Part shown: positions 1 through 5,297 of the stretch, piece after piece
How the letters are laid out: each line of letters starts with the position of its first letter
Numbering within the stretch: position 1 is the first letter of the stretch
Assembly (NCBI GenBank): GCA_020724025.1
Contig: DYHU01000257.1
Location: forward strand, 1-5,383
DNA from: Syntrophorhabdus sp.
Lineage (GTDB): Bacteria; Desulfobacterota; BSN033; UBA1163
Direction of reading: 5' to 3'
DNA: 5,383 nt
The notes under the pieces: model-generated
What the model was told of the DNA's origin: nothing
The model's input: only the letters and a program-made list of their open reading frames with translations
The model's database searches: none
Program-made: the position numbers and the translations under genes

Positions 1-45
1 CTGTAATATACAAGAATCTCCCCGGATTTAAAACCATAATTTTTC

Positions 46-78
46 TTGACCTCAAAAGCCGATCAAGTATAGTATAAT
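46..78 (+). promoter_or_regulatory. sigma70-like promoter abutting the FHA gene
   Basis: TTGACC at 46-51 resembles a -35 box. TATAGT at 68-73 lies 16 nt further on. A perfect TATAAT at 73-78 overlaps it but would be 21 nt from the -35. Either -10 places the transcription start around 80-85, only 6-11 nt before the ATG at 91, so the leader would be very short. A weak inverted pair, CTTGA (45-49) and TCAAG (63-67), lies inside the spacer and could be an operator, but this may be chance. Inferred from consensus match only. Confidence 0.5.
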
Positions 79-90
79 TACGACGAACCT

Positions 91-1020
91 ATGAAACAGC
101 CTCCTGTGATCGTTGTTCAACTCTTCCATATCAAGGGCCCCATTCCCATCCATGGAAAGGAGCAGGAATTTTCTGAGCCCTCGATCCTGATCGGTCGCCA
201 TCCCACCTGCCACGTTCAGTTTCCTATGGATCTCACCCACATCTCCCGGAAACATGCTGAGATCGTTCGAGAGGGAAATCAATTCAAGCTGATTGACCAC
301 AGCGCCAACGGGACCTTTGTCAATGGGAAAAAGATCAAGGAGGCCTATCTGAAAGAGGGGGACGTTTTGATGTTTGCAGAGGGAGGGCCCCAGATCAGTT
401 TCCTCACCCAGATGAAGGAAGGAGTGATGGAGATGGCTCCGTCCAAACCTTTCCGAGAACCTGAAAGAGAGGTTCGAGTTGAGCCTCCTAAAGTGGAACC
501 CCCAATCAGACCTCAACGTCCCGTTGAAGAAAGACCTCCCTATGTTCCACCCAAAAGAGAAGAACCTCCTGAGATTTCGGTCCAACCGTTGAAGGCGCCC
601 CTCATCGTCCAGTATGGTCCCACGATTCGTTCCTTTAAACAACTCCCCATTACCATTGGAAAGAGCCCGAAGTGCGAGTACCTCGTGGATCATCCGGCCC
701 TTTCTGACCAGCATGCCCAGGTTTTCTTCAGTCAGGATCAGTACTGGGTCAGGGACCTCACCGGTCAGAAACTGGTCCGGATCAATCGACAGCCCATCGG
801 ATTTCAAGCTCCCCTGAGACCCAACGACGAGCTGGCTTTAAGCCCTCAGGGACCAGTCTTTCGGTTTTTTGGAGAAGGCCGTTTGGGCGAAGTCGAAGAG
901 ACTCCGGAGCAGGGTTCGAAACCCTCTGTTGAAATGAAGGAGGATTCCCAGCGGGGAGGGGCCAAGGAGAAAGATTCCAAAGGAGTTTCTTCCAAGATTA
1001 AGAAGTTTTTCGGGTCGTAA
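91..1020 (+). CDS. two-FHA-domain protein, probable T6SS-associated phosphothreonine-binding regulator
   Basis: A 309-aa soluble protein with no signal peptide or membrane segment. FHA domain 1 (about residues 8-105) has the full phosphothreonine-binding set: IGR at 34-36, S52-R-K-H55, and N73-G-T-F-V-N-G. A proline/glutamate-rich linker (about 115-165) leads to a second FHA-like domain (about 168-262). There the GR is GK (190-191), S205-D-Q-H208 is kept, and the NG motif is replaced around 223-226, so it may not bind phosphothreonine. The last 30 residues are charged and end in a short basic-aromatic tail (KIKKFFGS). FHA proteins in T6SS loci (Fha/TagH type) act in assembly control through Ser/Thr phosphorylation. 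That role here is inferred from the sheath gene 37 nt downstream. The ATG at 91 is the only plausible start, because an in-frame TAG lies at 70-72 and the next Met is at residue 46. No Shine-Dalgarno is visible before it. The domain call is secure; the partner is unknown. Confidence 0.93.
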   Translation: MKQPPVIVVQLFHIKGPIPIHGKEQEFSEPSILIGRHPTCHVQFPMDLTHISRKHAEIVREGNQFKLIDHSANGTFVNGKKIKEAYLKEGDVLMFAEGGPQISFLTQMKEGVMEMAPSKPFREPEREVRVEPPKVEPPIRPQRPVEERPPYVPPKREEPPEISVQPLKAPLIVQYGPTIRSFKQLPITIGKSPKCEYLVDHPALSDQHAQVFFSQDQYWVRDLTGQKLVRINRQPIGFQAPLRPNDELALSPQGPVFRFFGEGRLGEVEETPEQGSKPSVEMKEDSQRGGAKEKDSKGVSSKIKKFFGS

Positions 1021-1046
1021 AACAGATCGAGCCATTCTATCACCTC

Positions 1047-1051
1047 AGGAG
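1047..1051 (+). promoter_or_regulatory. Shine-Dalgarno of the sheath gene
   Basis: AGGAG lies 6 nt before the ATG at 1058, in a 37-nt gap after the FHA stop codon. It fixes the start of the sheath gene. No terminator or separate promoter is visible in the gap, so co-transcription with the FHA gene is likely. Confidence 0.8.
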
Positions 1052-1057
1052 ATCACC

Positions 1058-2623
1058 ATGCAGATTGCCCCTCTGCCATTTAAGGTATTGGCCTTAGGGC
1101 CTTTCAGACCCCAGGGGAAAAATCTCTGGACTCAGGAGCCTCTTTATATCAAGAGGGCCAATCTGGATGAGGTCATCAGCGACCTCAATCTCTCACTCAA
1201 TATTTCACTTCCCCAGAATCTTTGCCCGCCAGGCGAGATGATGCTCCAGTTTAAGAGAATGAAAGATTTTCATCCTGACCAGATCATTGAAAATCATCCC
1301 TTTCTGAAGAATCTTCTGAAGGCGAGAAATTTTATTGAGGAAGCCAAGACGAAAGGTCTCTCCGAAGAAGAGGTTTATCGATATCTTAAGGAGTGGCCGG
1401 GTCTTCCCGTGGAGATCAGATTTGAACCCGCAAAGGCGAGGGAAGGAGTTTCAAGCCCTGTGGATCACATATTAAAGATGGTCGCCATGCCGGGAGAAGG
1501 CCCGATCTCACCTCCCGAGAGCCAGCCCTTTATCACCCAGATTGACCTTCTCCTTCAACAGATCCTGGTCCACATCTTTTCAGACCCTGATTTTAGGAGT
1601 CTGGAATCCACCTGGCAGGGCCTTCAATTTCTTATGAAACAGGCAGGAGCGGACGGAGACATTATTTTCGAAATCGTTCCTGTTTCCTTCGATACGCTTG
1701 AAGAGACGCTGAATCGTCTGACCGCCTCTCTGATCGATGAACTTCCCTCGCTGGTCCTCCTCGACCTTCCTTTCGACAACTCTCCAAGATGCCTCGAACT
1801 CCTTGAAAGGGCGGCTCTCTTTTCGGAGACCTTGCTCGTTCCCACGCTCTGCTGGATCACTCCAAAGTTTCTCTATCTCGATCAATGGGAGGGCTTCGGG
1901 AGGCTTCCCTTCCTGCCCCACCATTTTGAAGAGCCCGCCTTTGCCAAATGGCGCCGTTTAAAAGAATCTCCATCTGCAAAATGGATAGCCATGACCTGCA
2001 ATCGATTTTTAATTCGCTATCCATACGGTCCGGATAATCGACCCAGATCCGTTCATTTCGACGAATCGGATTACCTCTGGATCAGTCCGGTCTGGGCCGC
2101 CGGAAGCCTCATCCTTCAAAGTCTTCTTAAAACCGGTTGGCCCACACGATTTACGGAATGGCAGAGCATCCGATTGAGCGATCTGGCCCTTCATATGATC
2201 GAAGGCGATCGTGGGATTCCTACGGAGACGAATTTCAGCGAGGAGAGAATCGATCAGTTCATCCGGGGAGGAATCATCCCTCTGGTTTCGCCTCTCAATA
2301 GGGATTTTGCCTTTATTCCAAAGGAGACGACCGCAGGTGGGAGTTCCCTAAGCTACCAGCTCTTCCTTTCCAGAGTGACCCAGTTCCTTTTCTGGTGCAA
2401 GGACCATTTTGAGAAGGATCTCGAACCTCCTCTTCTCGAGGAAAGACTGAAGAGAGCCTTCTCTTTATTCTGGGAAAGATCGGGAAACATTCTTCCGAGA
2501 GGCTTTGAGGTTTCAGCGACAAAACCCAAACCGGAACACCCCACCCTGGTCAGGATCGTGATCGAGCCTTCCCGCCAAATCTTATCTTCGGGACAGAGAG
2601 TAGAATTGGAGTTGAATTGGTGA
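1058..2623 (+). CDS. tssBC: fused T6SS contractile sheath protein (TssB-like + TssC-like)
   Basis: A 521-aa protein that appears to join both sheath subunits of a type VI secretion system; the symbol is a descriptive label. Residues about 5-125 look like TssB/VipA: PFKVLALGPF at 7-16, a hydrophobic/asparagine-rich strand stretch at 43-66, and KDFHPDQI at 69-76 followed by PFLKNLLKAR (81-90), which matches the 'DFhPd...L...R' signature. Residues about 155-521 look like TssC/VipB: DPDFRSLESTWQGLQFL at 176-192, W297 and the FLIRYPYG segment at 317-324, DYLWISPVWAAGSLI at 338-352, a Gly-rich 'GGIIPL' at 404-409, and a beta-strand C-terminus. Canonical TssB is about 165 aa and TssC about 490 aa, so the fusion is trimmed overall. 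It has no separate start at the junction (about 126-155). In the family, TssB-TssC heterodimers stack into the cytoplasmic sheath whose contraction drives the Hcp tube. The gene follows the FHA gene and ends 14 bp from a convergent gene. Fold assignment is confident; whether the system secretes effectors cannot be told here. Confidence 0.88.
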   Translation: MQIAPLPFKVLALGPFRPQGKNLWTQEPLYIKRANLDEVISDLNLSLNISLPQNLCPPGEMMLQFKRMKDFHPDQIIENHPFLKNLLKARNFIEEAKTKGLSEEEVYRYLKEWPGLPVEIRFEPAKAREGVSSPVDHILKMVAMPGEGPISPPESQPFITQIDLLLQQILVHIFSDPDFRSLESTWQGLQFLMKQAGADGDIIFEIVPVSFDTLEETLNRLTASLIDELPSLVLLDLPFDNSPRCLELLERAALFSETLLVPTLCWITPKFLYLDQWEGFGRLPFLPHHFEEPAFAKWRRLKESPSAKWIAMTCNRFLIRYPYGPDNRPRSVHFDESDYLWISPVWAAGSLILQSLLKTGWPTRFTEWQSIRLSDLALHMIEGDRGIPTETNFSEERIDQFIRGGIIPLVSPLNRDFAFIPKETTAGGSSLSYQLFLSRVTQFLFWCKDHFEKDLEPPLLEERLKRAFSLFWERSGNILPRGFEVSATKPKPEHPTLVRIVIEPSRQILSSGQRVELELNW

Positions 2624-2637
2624 ATGGAAGCGGAACA

Positions 2638-3414
2638 TCACTTTAACTGAACCACATAGACTTCGGCTTCTTCCTCTGTGGAATAGGGGCCGAAGAGGAT
2701 CGATTCCGGAAATCCCTCCAGCTTAACAAAGTAGGAGGTATCAACATTCATCTCGTTCTGAACAGCCCAGGCCGTGTATTCCTTTCCGCCTAAATTCAAT
2801 TTGATACCTTTTAACGGATAACGAAGGCTCGATTGGGTCGGAAGGCTTCCTTTGGGACCGACCGCATGGAAGGCGATCTCAGCGCCTGATACTCCGAACA
2901 TCGCTCCAGGCCAGGAACCGTTGCATGGGCCCACTTCAATCCATTGCCCGATATGAGGGTTGCCATAGGTATCGAGTCGATACTCCGGAACAATCTCCTT
3001 CACAGGAGCGTTCAGCTTGACCACCAGTTTGGCGGCCATTGACGGATCGGTCAGGGATAAAGATTCGCAGCCTTTTAAAGGAGTGGGAAGCGTTTCAGCA
3101 GAGGGGGATTCTCCTTCAGCGAGAAGAATGACCACTGGAAAGGAGATGCCTTTCTGGGCCTGAAGAGTGAGGCAGAGAAGCGAGAGGCCATATCGGATGG
3201 AAGGTGCCTTTAAATTTTCACTTGATGCGAGAATGAGCCAGAGGGAGATACCGGATTTGATCAGTTCCTCCCTTGCCTTTGCCCATGCCATCTTACCGAT
3301 CTCATCCTCCCAGAAATGGCCCTTCACCTCAATGCCGTAAGTTTTCAGTTGAGCGATGAGGTTTTTCACCTTCTCTTCCGATTGCACGACGGAGGTCAAC
3401 CATACTGTTTTCAT
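2638..3414 (-). CDS. unknown two-domain protein, N-terminal TIR-like pattern
   Basis: A 258-aa protein I do not recognise by name. It has no signal peptide or membrane segment, so it is probably cytoplasmic. Residues 1-135 alternate strands and helices like a flavodoxin/TIR-type fold: VWLTSVV (4-10), a helix 12-26 ending in YGIEV, an acidic turn W35-E-D-E-I-G, helix 43-54, ISLWLILAS (56-64), an IRYGLSLLCLT helix (73-83), and PVVILLAEG (93-101). E50 or E67 could sit where TIR NADases keep a catalytic Glu, but the match is too weak to claim activity. Residues about 145-258 form a separate domain rich in Gly, aromatics and predicted strands (GQWIEVGPCNGSWPGAMFG at 156-174). The ATG at 3414 follows AGGA with a 7-nt spacer. 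The gene lies 75 nt downstream of the VWA gene on the same strand, with a strong palindrome in the gap, and ends 14 bp from the convergent sheath gene. It could be a T6SS accessory protein or an effector; neither is shown. Confidence 0.85.
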   Translation of the reverse strand: MKTVWLTSVVQSEEKVKNLIAQLKTYGIEVKGHFWEDEIGKMAWAKAREELIKSGISLWLILASSENLKAPSIRYGLSLLCLTLQAQKGISFPVVILLAEGESPSAETLPTPLKGCESLSLTDPSMAAKLVVKLNAPVKEIVPEYRLDTYGNPHIGQWIEVGPCNGSWPGAMFGVSGAEIAFHAVGPKGSLPTQSSLRYPLKGIKLNLGGKEYTAWAVQNEMNVDTSYFVKLEGFPESILFGPYSTEEEAEVYVVQLK

Positions 3415-3430
3415 CTATTTGTCCTTTCAA

Positions 3431-3467
3431 CCCCCCATCCCCCCTTTTCTAAAGGGGGGATGGGGGG
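3431..3467. repeat. perfect 17-bp palindrome, dispersed C6-AT-C6 repeat
   Basis: The left arm (3431-3447) is CCCCCCATCCCCCCTTT. The right arm (3451-3467) is its exact reverse complement, with a 3-nt loop TCT. Similar 'CCCCCCTTT...AAAGGGGGG' palindromes are dispersed in many bacterial genomes. It lies between the VWA gene stop and the start of the 258-aa gene, 3 nt from the AAAGGAC Shine-Dalgarno (3421-3427). No T-run follows on the minus strand, so it is not a standard intrinsic terminator, but a folded transcript could hinder reading or translation of the downstream gene. Confidence 0.92.
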
Positions 3468-3489
3468 GGATTATAGATTTTCAAAGGCT

Positions 3490-4659
3490 TTAGGGACGGT
3501 GTTCGATGGCCAATAGACTCATTTTGCCTTCTCTATTGATATTAAAACTGAAGATATTCTTCGGCTGTGGCTTTAATTCGACCTCCTGTTCGAAAGGTTT
3601 TTCGGTATCGGTTCTGAGAAGGTATTTTCCCTCTTCGATCATCAAGGGAATTCCCACCTTTCCCTTGGCCATCCGTTGGCCCTTTTTATCAGGTTCTGTT
3701 GAGTAAAGGCCATAGGTAAAAGACATCATCTCGGCATCCATGAAGGCGTTCAAGAGCTCATGGGGAGTGACGGCCTCGAGATAGACGCTTCCGCTTGCGG
3801 TGGCGAGATTATGATAAAAGTCCCTGATCTTTTGGCCCTCCTTATCGCCGGCGCCTCGAAGGCCGTAGAGGATCGGGCTGAAATGAATCTTCTCATCGAC
3901 CAACTTTTTGATGGAATCAAATGCCGAGATGGTCAGATCATCGAAGTTGGGATATTGCTTTCTCAACCTCTGCTCCCATGCCTTATCTTTGGAGATATTT
4001 TGAGCCAATAAAGGCCCTGTCTCCTCTCCATCTGTGATCAGGATGGCCGTTGAGTTGGAGAGCCCCTTGAGAAGGCTGTGAGCCTTCAGAACGCTATACC
4101 CGATCGGTGTATCTCCGATATAGGCTTTTTCCGATCCAAGAAAATTGATAGCCTTGAGAAGGTCCTTCGGATCGAAGCCCTCCTTCGGAGAATTGTAAAC
4201 CAGCTCCACATCAGCGCAGGCTTCCATGGCCCGGATATAATCCTTACGGATGATTATGCCTTCAGAAGTAAGCCCGGAGAGCTTTTTACTTCCGAACACG
4301 ACGAGCCTGACATCGTCCTTCGGCCGGAAAAGCGACACAATCTGTCTTAGCCCCTCATAGGCTGCCTCAAACCGTTTCTGGTCTTTCCCCTCGAGCTTTT
4401 CCCTCATACTGCCTGAAGCATCGTAGATGATCACGATGTGGCTCTGGCCGCTTAAATTCTTAAGGGCATGATAGATCTCCATCTTTTTATCCAGGGCCTC
4501 TTGAGAGCGATCGGGTTGACCGGTTGGAGACCTGTGGCCGACCAGTAGGAATTCTGTTTTCACCCCCTCTTTCGGCGGAGGGGCAGGCTGGGGTTTATGG
4601 GCACAGTGGATGAAAAATATAATCATGAAGAAGACGATGAGTAAAAATCGCTTGATCAT
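3490..4659 (-). CDS. VWA-domain protein, probable lipoprotein, with C-terminal beta domain
   Basis: A 389-aa protein starting at 4659. The N-terminus is MIKR, then a hydrophobic stretch (5-17), then C19 with a proline-rich tether (23-29). The lipobox F-I-H-C is non-canonical (His at -1), so lipidation is likely but not certain. The von Willebrand A domain (about 72-300) has a complete MIDAS: D80-A-S82-G-S84, T184 (GDTPIG) and D210 (ITDGEE). Metal-dependent ligand binding at the envelope is therefore expected. A C-terminal strand-rich region (about 315-389, with EEGKYLLRT and EVELKP) looks like a small beta-sandwich. The start at 4659 is chosen because AGGAGG lies just upstream and the signal sequence begins there. 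A longer reading from 4734 would add 25 residues that begin in a repeat. The gene lies upstream of and co-oriented with the 258-aa gene. VWA domains also occur in the T6SS kinase PpkA, a suggestive but indirect link to the FHA gene. Confidence 0.9.
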   Translation of the reverse strand: MIKRFLLIVFFMIIFFIHCAHKPQPAPPPKEGVKTEFLLVGHRSPTGQPDRSQEALDKKMEIYHALKNLSGQSHIVIIYDASGSMREKLEGKDQKRFEAAYEGLRQIVSLFRPKDDVRLVVFGSKKLSGLTSEGIIIRKDYIRAMEACADVELVYNSPKEGFDPKDLLKAINFLGSEKAYIGDTPIGYSVLKAHSLLKGLSNSTAILITDGEETGPLLAQNISKDKAWEQRLRKQYPNFDDLTISAFDSIKKLVDEKIHFSPILYGLRGAGDKEGQKIRDFYHNLATASGSVYLEAVTPHELLNAFMDAEMMSFTYGLYSTEPDKKGQRMAKGKVGIPLMIEEGKYLLRTDTEKPFEQEVELKPQPKNIFSFNINREGKMSLLAIEHRP

Positions 4660-4663
4660 ATGA

Positions 4664-4669
4664 CCTCCT
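4664..4669 (-). promoter_or_regulatory. Shine-Dalgarno of the VWA gene, decides the start
   Basis: On the minus strand AGGAGG (4669-4664) sits 4 nt before the ATG at 4659, within a longer purine run. This supports the shorter start over the ATG at 4734, which has no such site and falls at the edge of a dispersed repeat. Confidence 0.82.
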
Positions 4670-4729
4670 CTCCAGTGCCTTCCAATCATTAAAGATGATC
4701 TCGTAAAGAGTCTGAAAAGGCTATTTTCT

Positions 4730-4868
4730 GTCATTCCTGCCCCGTAACAGAGTACGGGGTAAACTCCAGCAGGAATCCAGGGTTTCCTGTGAAAACAGGA
4801 ACCCAGATTTTTATGGTTCCCTGCTTTCTCAGGGACGGTTCCTGGATTCCCGTTTTCACGGGAATGAC
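4730..4868. repeat. four-unit GTCATTCC-type palindromic repeat cluster
   Basis: The outer ends are inverted: GTCATTCC at 4730-4737 and GGAATGAC at 4861-4868. A second inverted pair is GGAATCCAGG (4772-4781) and CCTGGATTCC (4841-4850). Four hairpin units can be read. Unit A (4730-4781) has an internal CCCCGTA/TACGGGG stem. Unit B (4781-4806) has TTTCCTGT-GAAA-ACAGGAA. Unit C (about 4816-4845) is inverted, with TCCCTG/CAGGGA. Unit D (4841-4868) is inverted, with ATTCCCGT-TTTC-ACGGGAAT. Two units face one way and two the other. This resembles the dispersed 'GTCATTCCCG...CGGGAATCC' REP-like repeats of proteobacterial genomes. No clear target duplication was found. It fills most of the 237-nt gap between the 80-aa gene and the VWA gene. 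No convincing promoter was seen in the remaining sequence. Confidence 0.88.
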
Positions 4869-4896
4869 GACTTTTTACGAAACCATCACTAAAAAA

Positions 4897-5139
4897 TCAC
4901 CTATAAATCATTGCGCTGTTGATCTCCCAGTAATAACTTCCCCCGAAAGGGGGTTTCCGGGTATAAAAGTCCGCACCGAAGGGATCCTTCATACCATAGA
5001 GATCGCCTCCGAAAAAGGATGTTGCCGTGGCAGATGATGCCTTCTGTCCCGTTCCTCTGGCTGCTCCCTTCCCTCCCGAGAGGATCGATCTGGAAGGCGT
5101 TAGTCCGCCACCCGATCCAATTCTTTCTGACTTTGGCAT
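4897..5139 (-). CDS. small protein with three tandem 11-residue Phe-Gly/Tyr repeats
   Basis: An 80-aa protein of unknown function. The ATG at 5139 follows a near-perfect Shine-Dalgarno (AAAGGAGG, 5154-5147) with a 7-nt spacer. The N-terminal half (residues 7-41) is a Gly/Ser/Ala-rich, basic, probably disordered stretch without a signal peptide. The C-terminal half holds three units at exact 11-residue spacing starting at F43, F54 and F65: FGGDLYGMKDP, FGADFYTRKPP and FGGSYYWEINS. The consensus is F-G-[GA]-[DS]-[LFY]-Y. The protein ends six residues after the tyrosine-rich third unit. It is co-oriented with the VWA gene and the truncated gene upstream. A repeat element begins 1 bp beyond its Shine-Dalgarno. 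An overlapping frame (to 5185) lacks a ribosome site. It might be a structural or assembly peptide or a small secreted substrate; nothing in it identifies a known family. Confidence 0.72.
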   Translation of the reverse strand: MPKSERIGSGGGLTPSRSILSGGKGAARGTGQKASSATATSFFGGDLYGMKDPFGADFYTRKPPFGGSYYWEINSAMIYR

Positions 5140-5146
5140 GTTTTTT

Positions 5147-5154
5147 CCTCCTTT
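5147..5154 (-). promoter_or_regulatory. strong Shine-Dalgarno of the 80-aa gene
   Basis: AAAGGAGG on the minus strand (5154-5147), 7 nt before the ATG at 5139. It is the best ribosome site in the window and the main reason to accept this small gene. Its first three bases belong to the putative target duplication of the neighbouring repeat element. Confidence 0.85.
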
Positions 5155-5155
5155 C

Positions 5156-5285
5156 CAGGCTGTTGATAAAATCTCTATTTGTCACCCTGAACTTGTTTCA
5201 GGGTCTCTAACACATTGATCCCATTAGATGCTGAACTAAATTCAGCATGACATATTGGGTCATTTTTAAGTTTTTCAACAGCCTG
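5156..5285. mobile_element. 130-bp MITE-like element with terminal inverted repeats
   Basis: CAGGCTGTTGA at 5156-5166 is exactly inverted at 5275-5285, and the match continues with one mismatch for four more bases. TTTC directly flanks both ends (5152-5155 and 5286-5289), a putative 4-bp target duplication. Inside are two further hairpins, CCCTGAA/TTCAGGG (5185-5203, the common CCTGAACTTGTTTCAGG repeat) and ATGCTGAA/TTCAGCAT (5228-5248). They sit in opposite orientations between GTCA (5181) and TGAC (5247-5250). There is no coding capacity, so any movement would need a transposase supplied elsewhere. Confidence 0.8.
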
Positions 5286-5297
5286 TTTCTATTCATT

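Noticed and set aside
3..77. Plus-strand frame open from the left edge, as the tail of an upstream gene
   Set aside because: It is only about 24 codons, overlaps promoter-like boxes and shows no recognisable protein pattern. It cannot be separated from chance.
52..807. 251-aa minus-strand open frame
   Set aside because: It lies antisense to the clear FHA domain gene, has no Shine-Dalgarno, and its composition is that of a shadow frame.
3431..3467. Palindrome as an intrinsic terminator
   Set aside because: No U-run follows on either strand, and the sequence matches a dispersed repeat type.
3316..3516. 66-aa plus-strand frame through the palindrome
   Set aside because: It is a translation of the C6-AT-C6 repeat and the antisense ends of two real genes, with no ribosome site.
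4660..4734. Longer start of the VWA gene at 4734
   Set aside because: The first codons come from the edge of a dispersed repeat, the extension precedes the signal sequence, and a strong Shine-Dalgarno supports the start at 4659.
4901..5185. 94-aa minus-strand frame overlapping the 80-aa gene
   Set aside because: It starts inside the repeat element without a ribosome site. The overlapping 80-aa frame has a strong Shine-Dalgarno and regular protein repeats.
4730..5285. CRISPR array
   Set aside because: The repeats are inverted palindromes of differing families, without regular direct spacing or uniform spacers.
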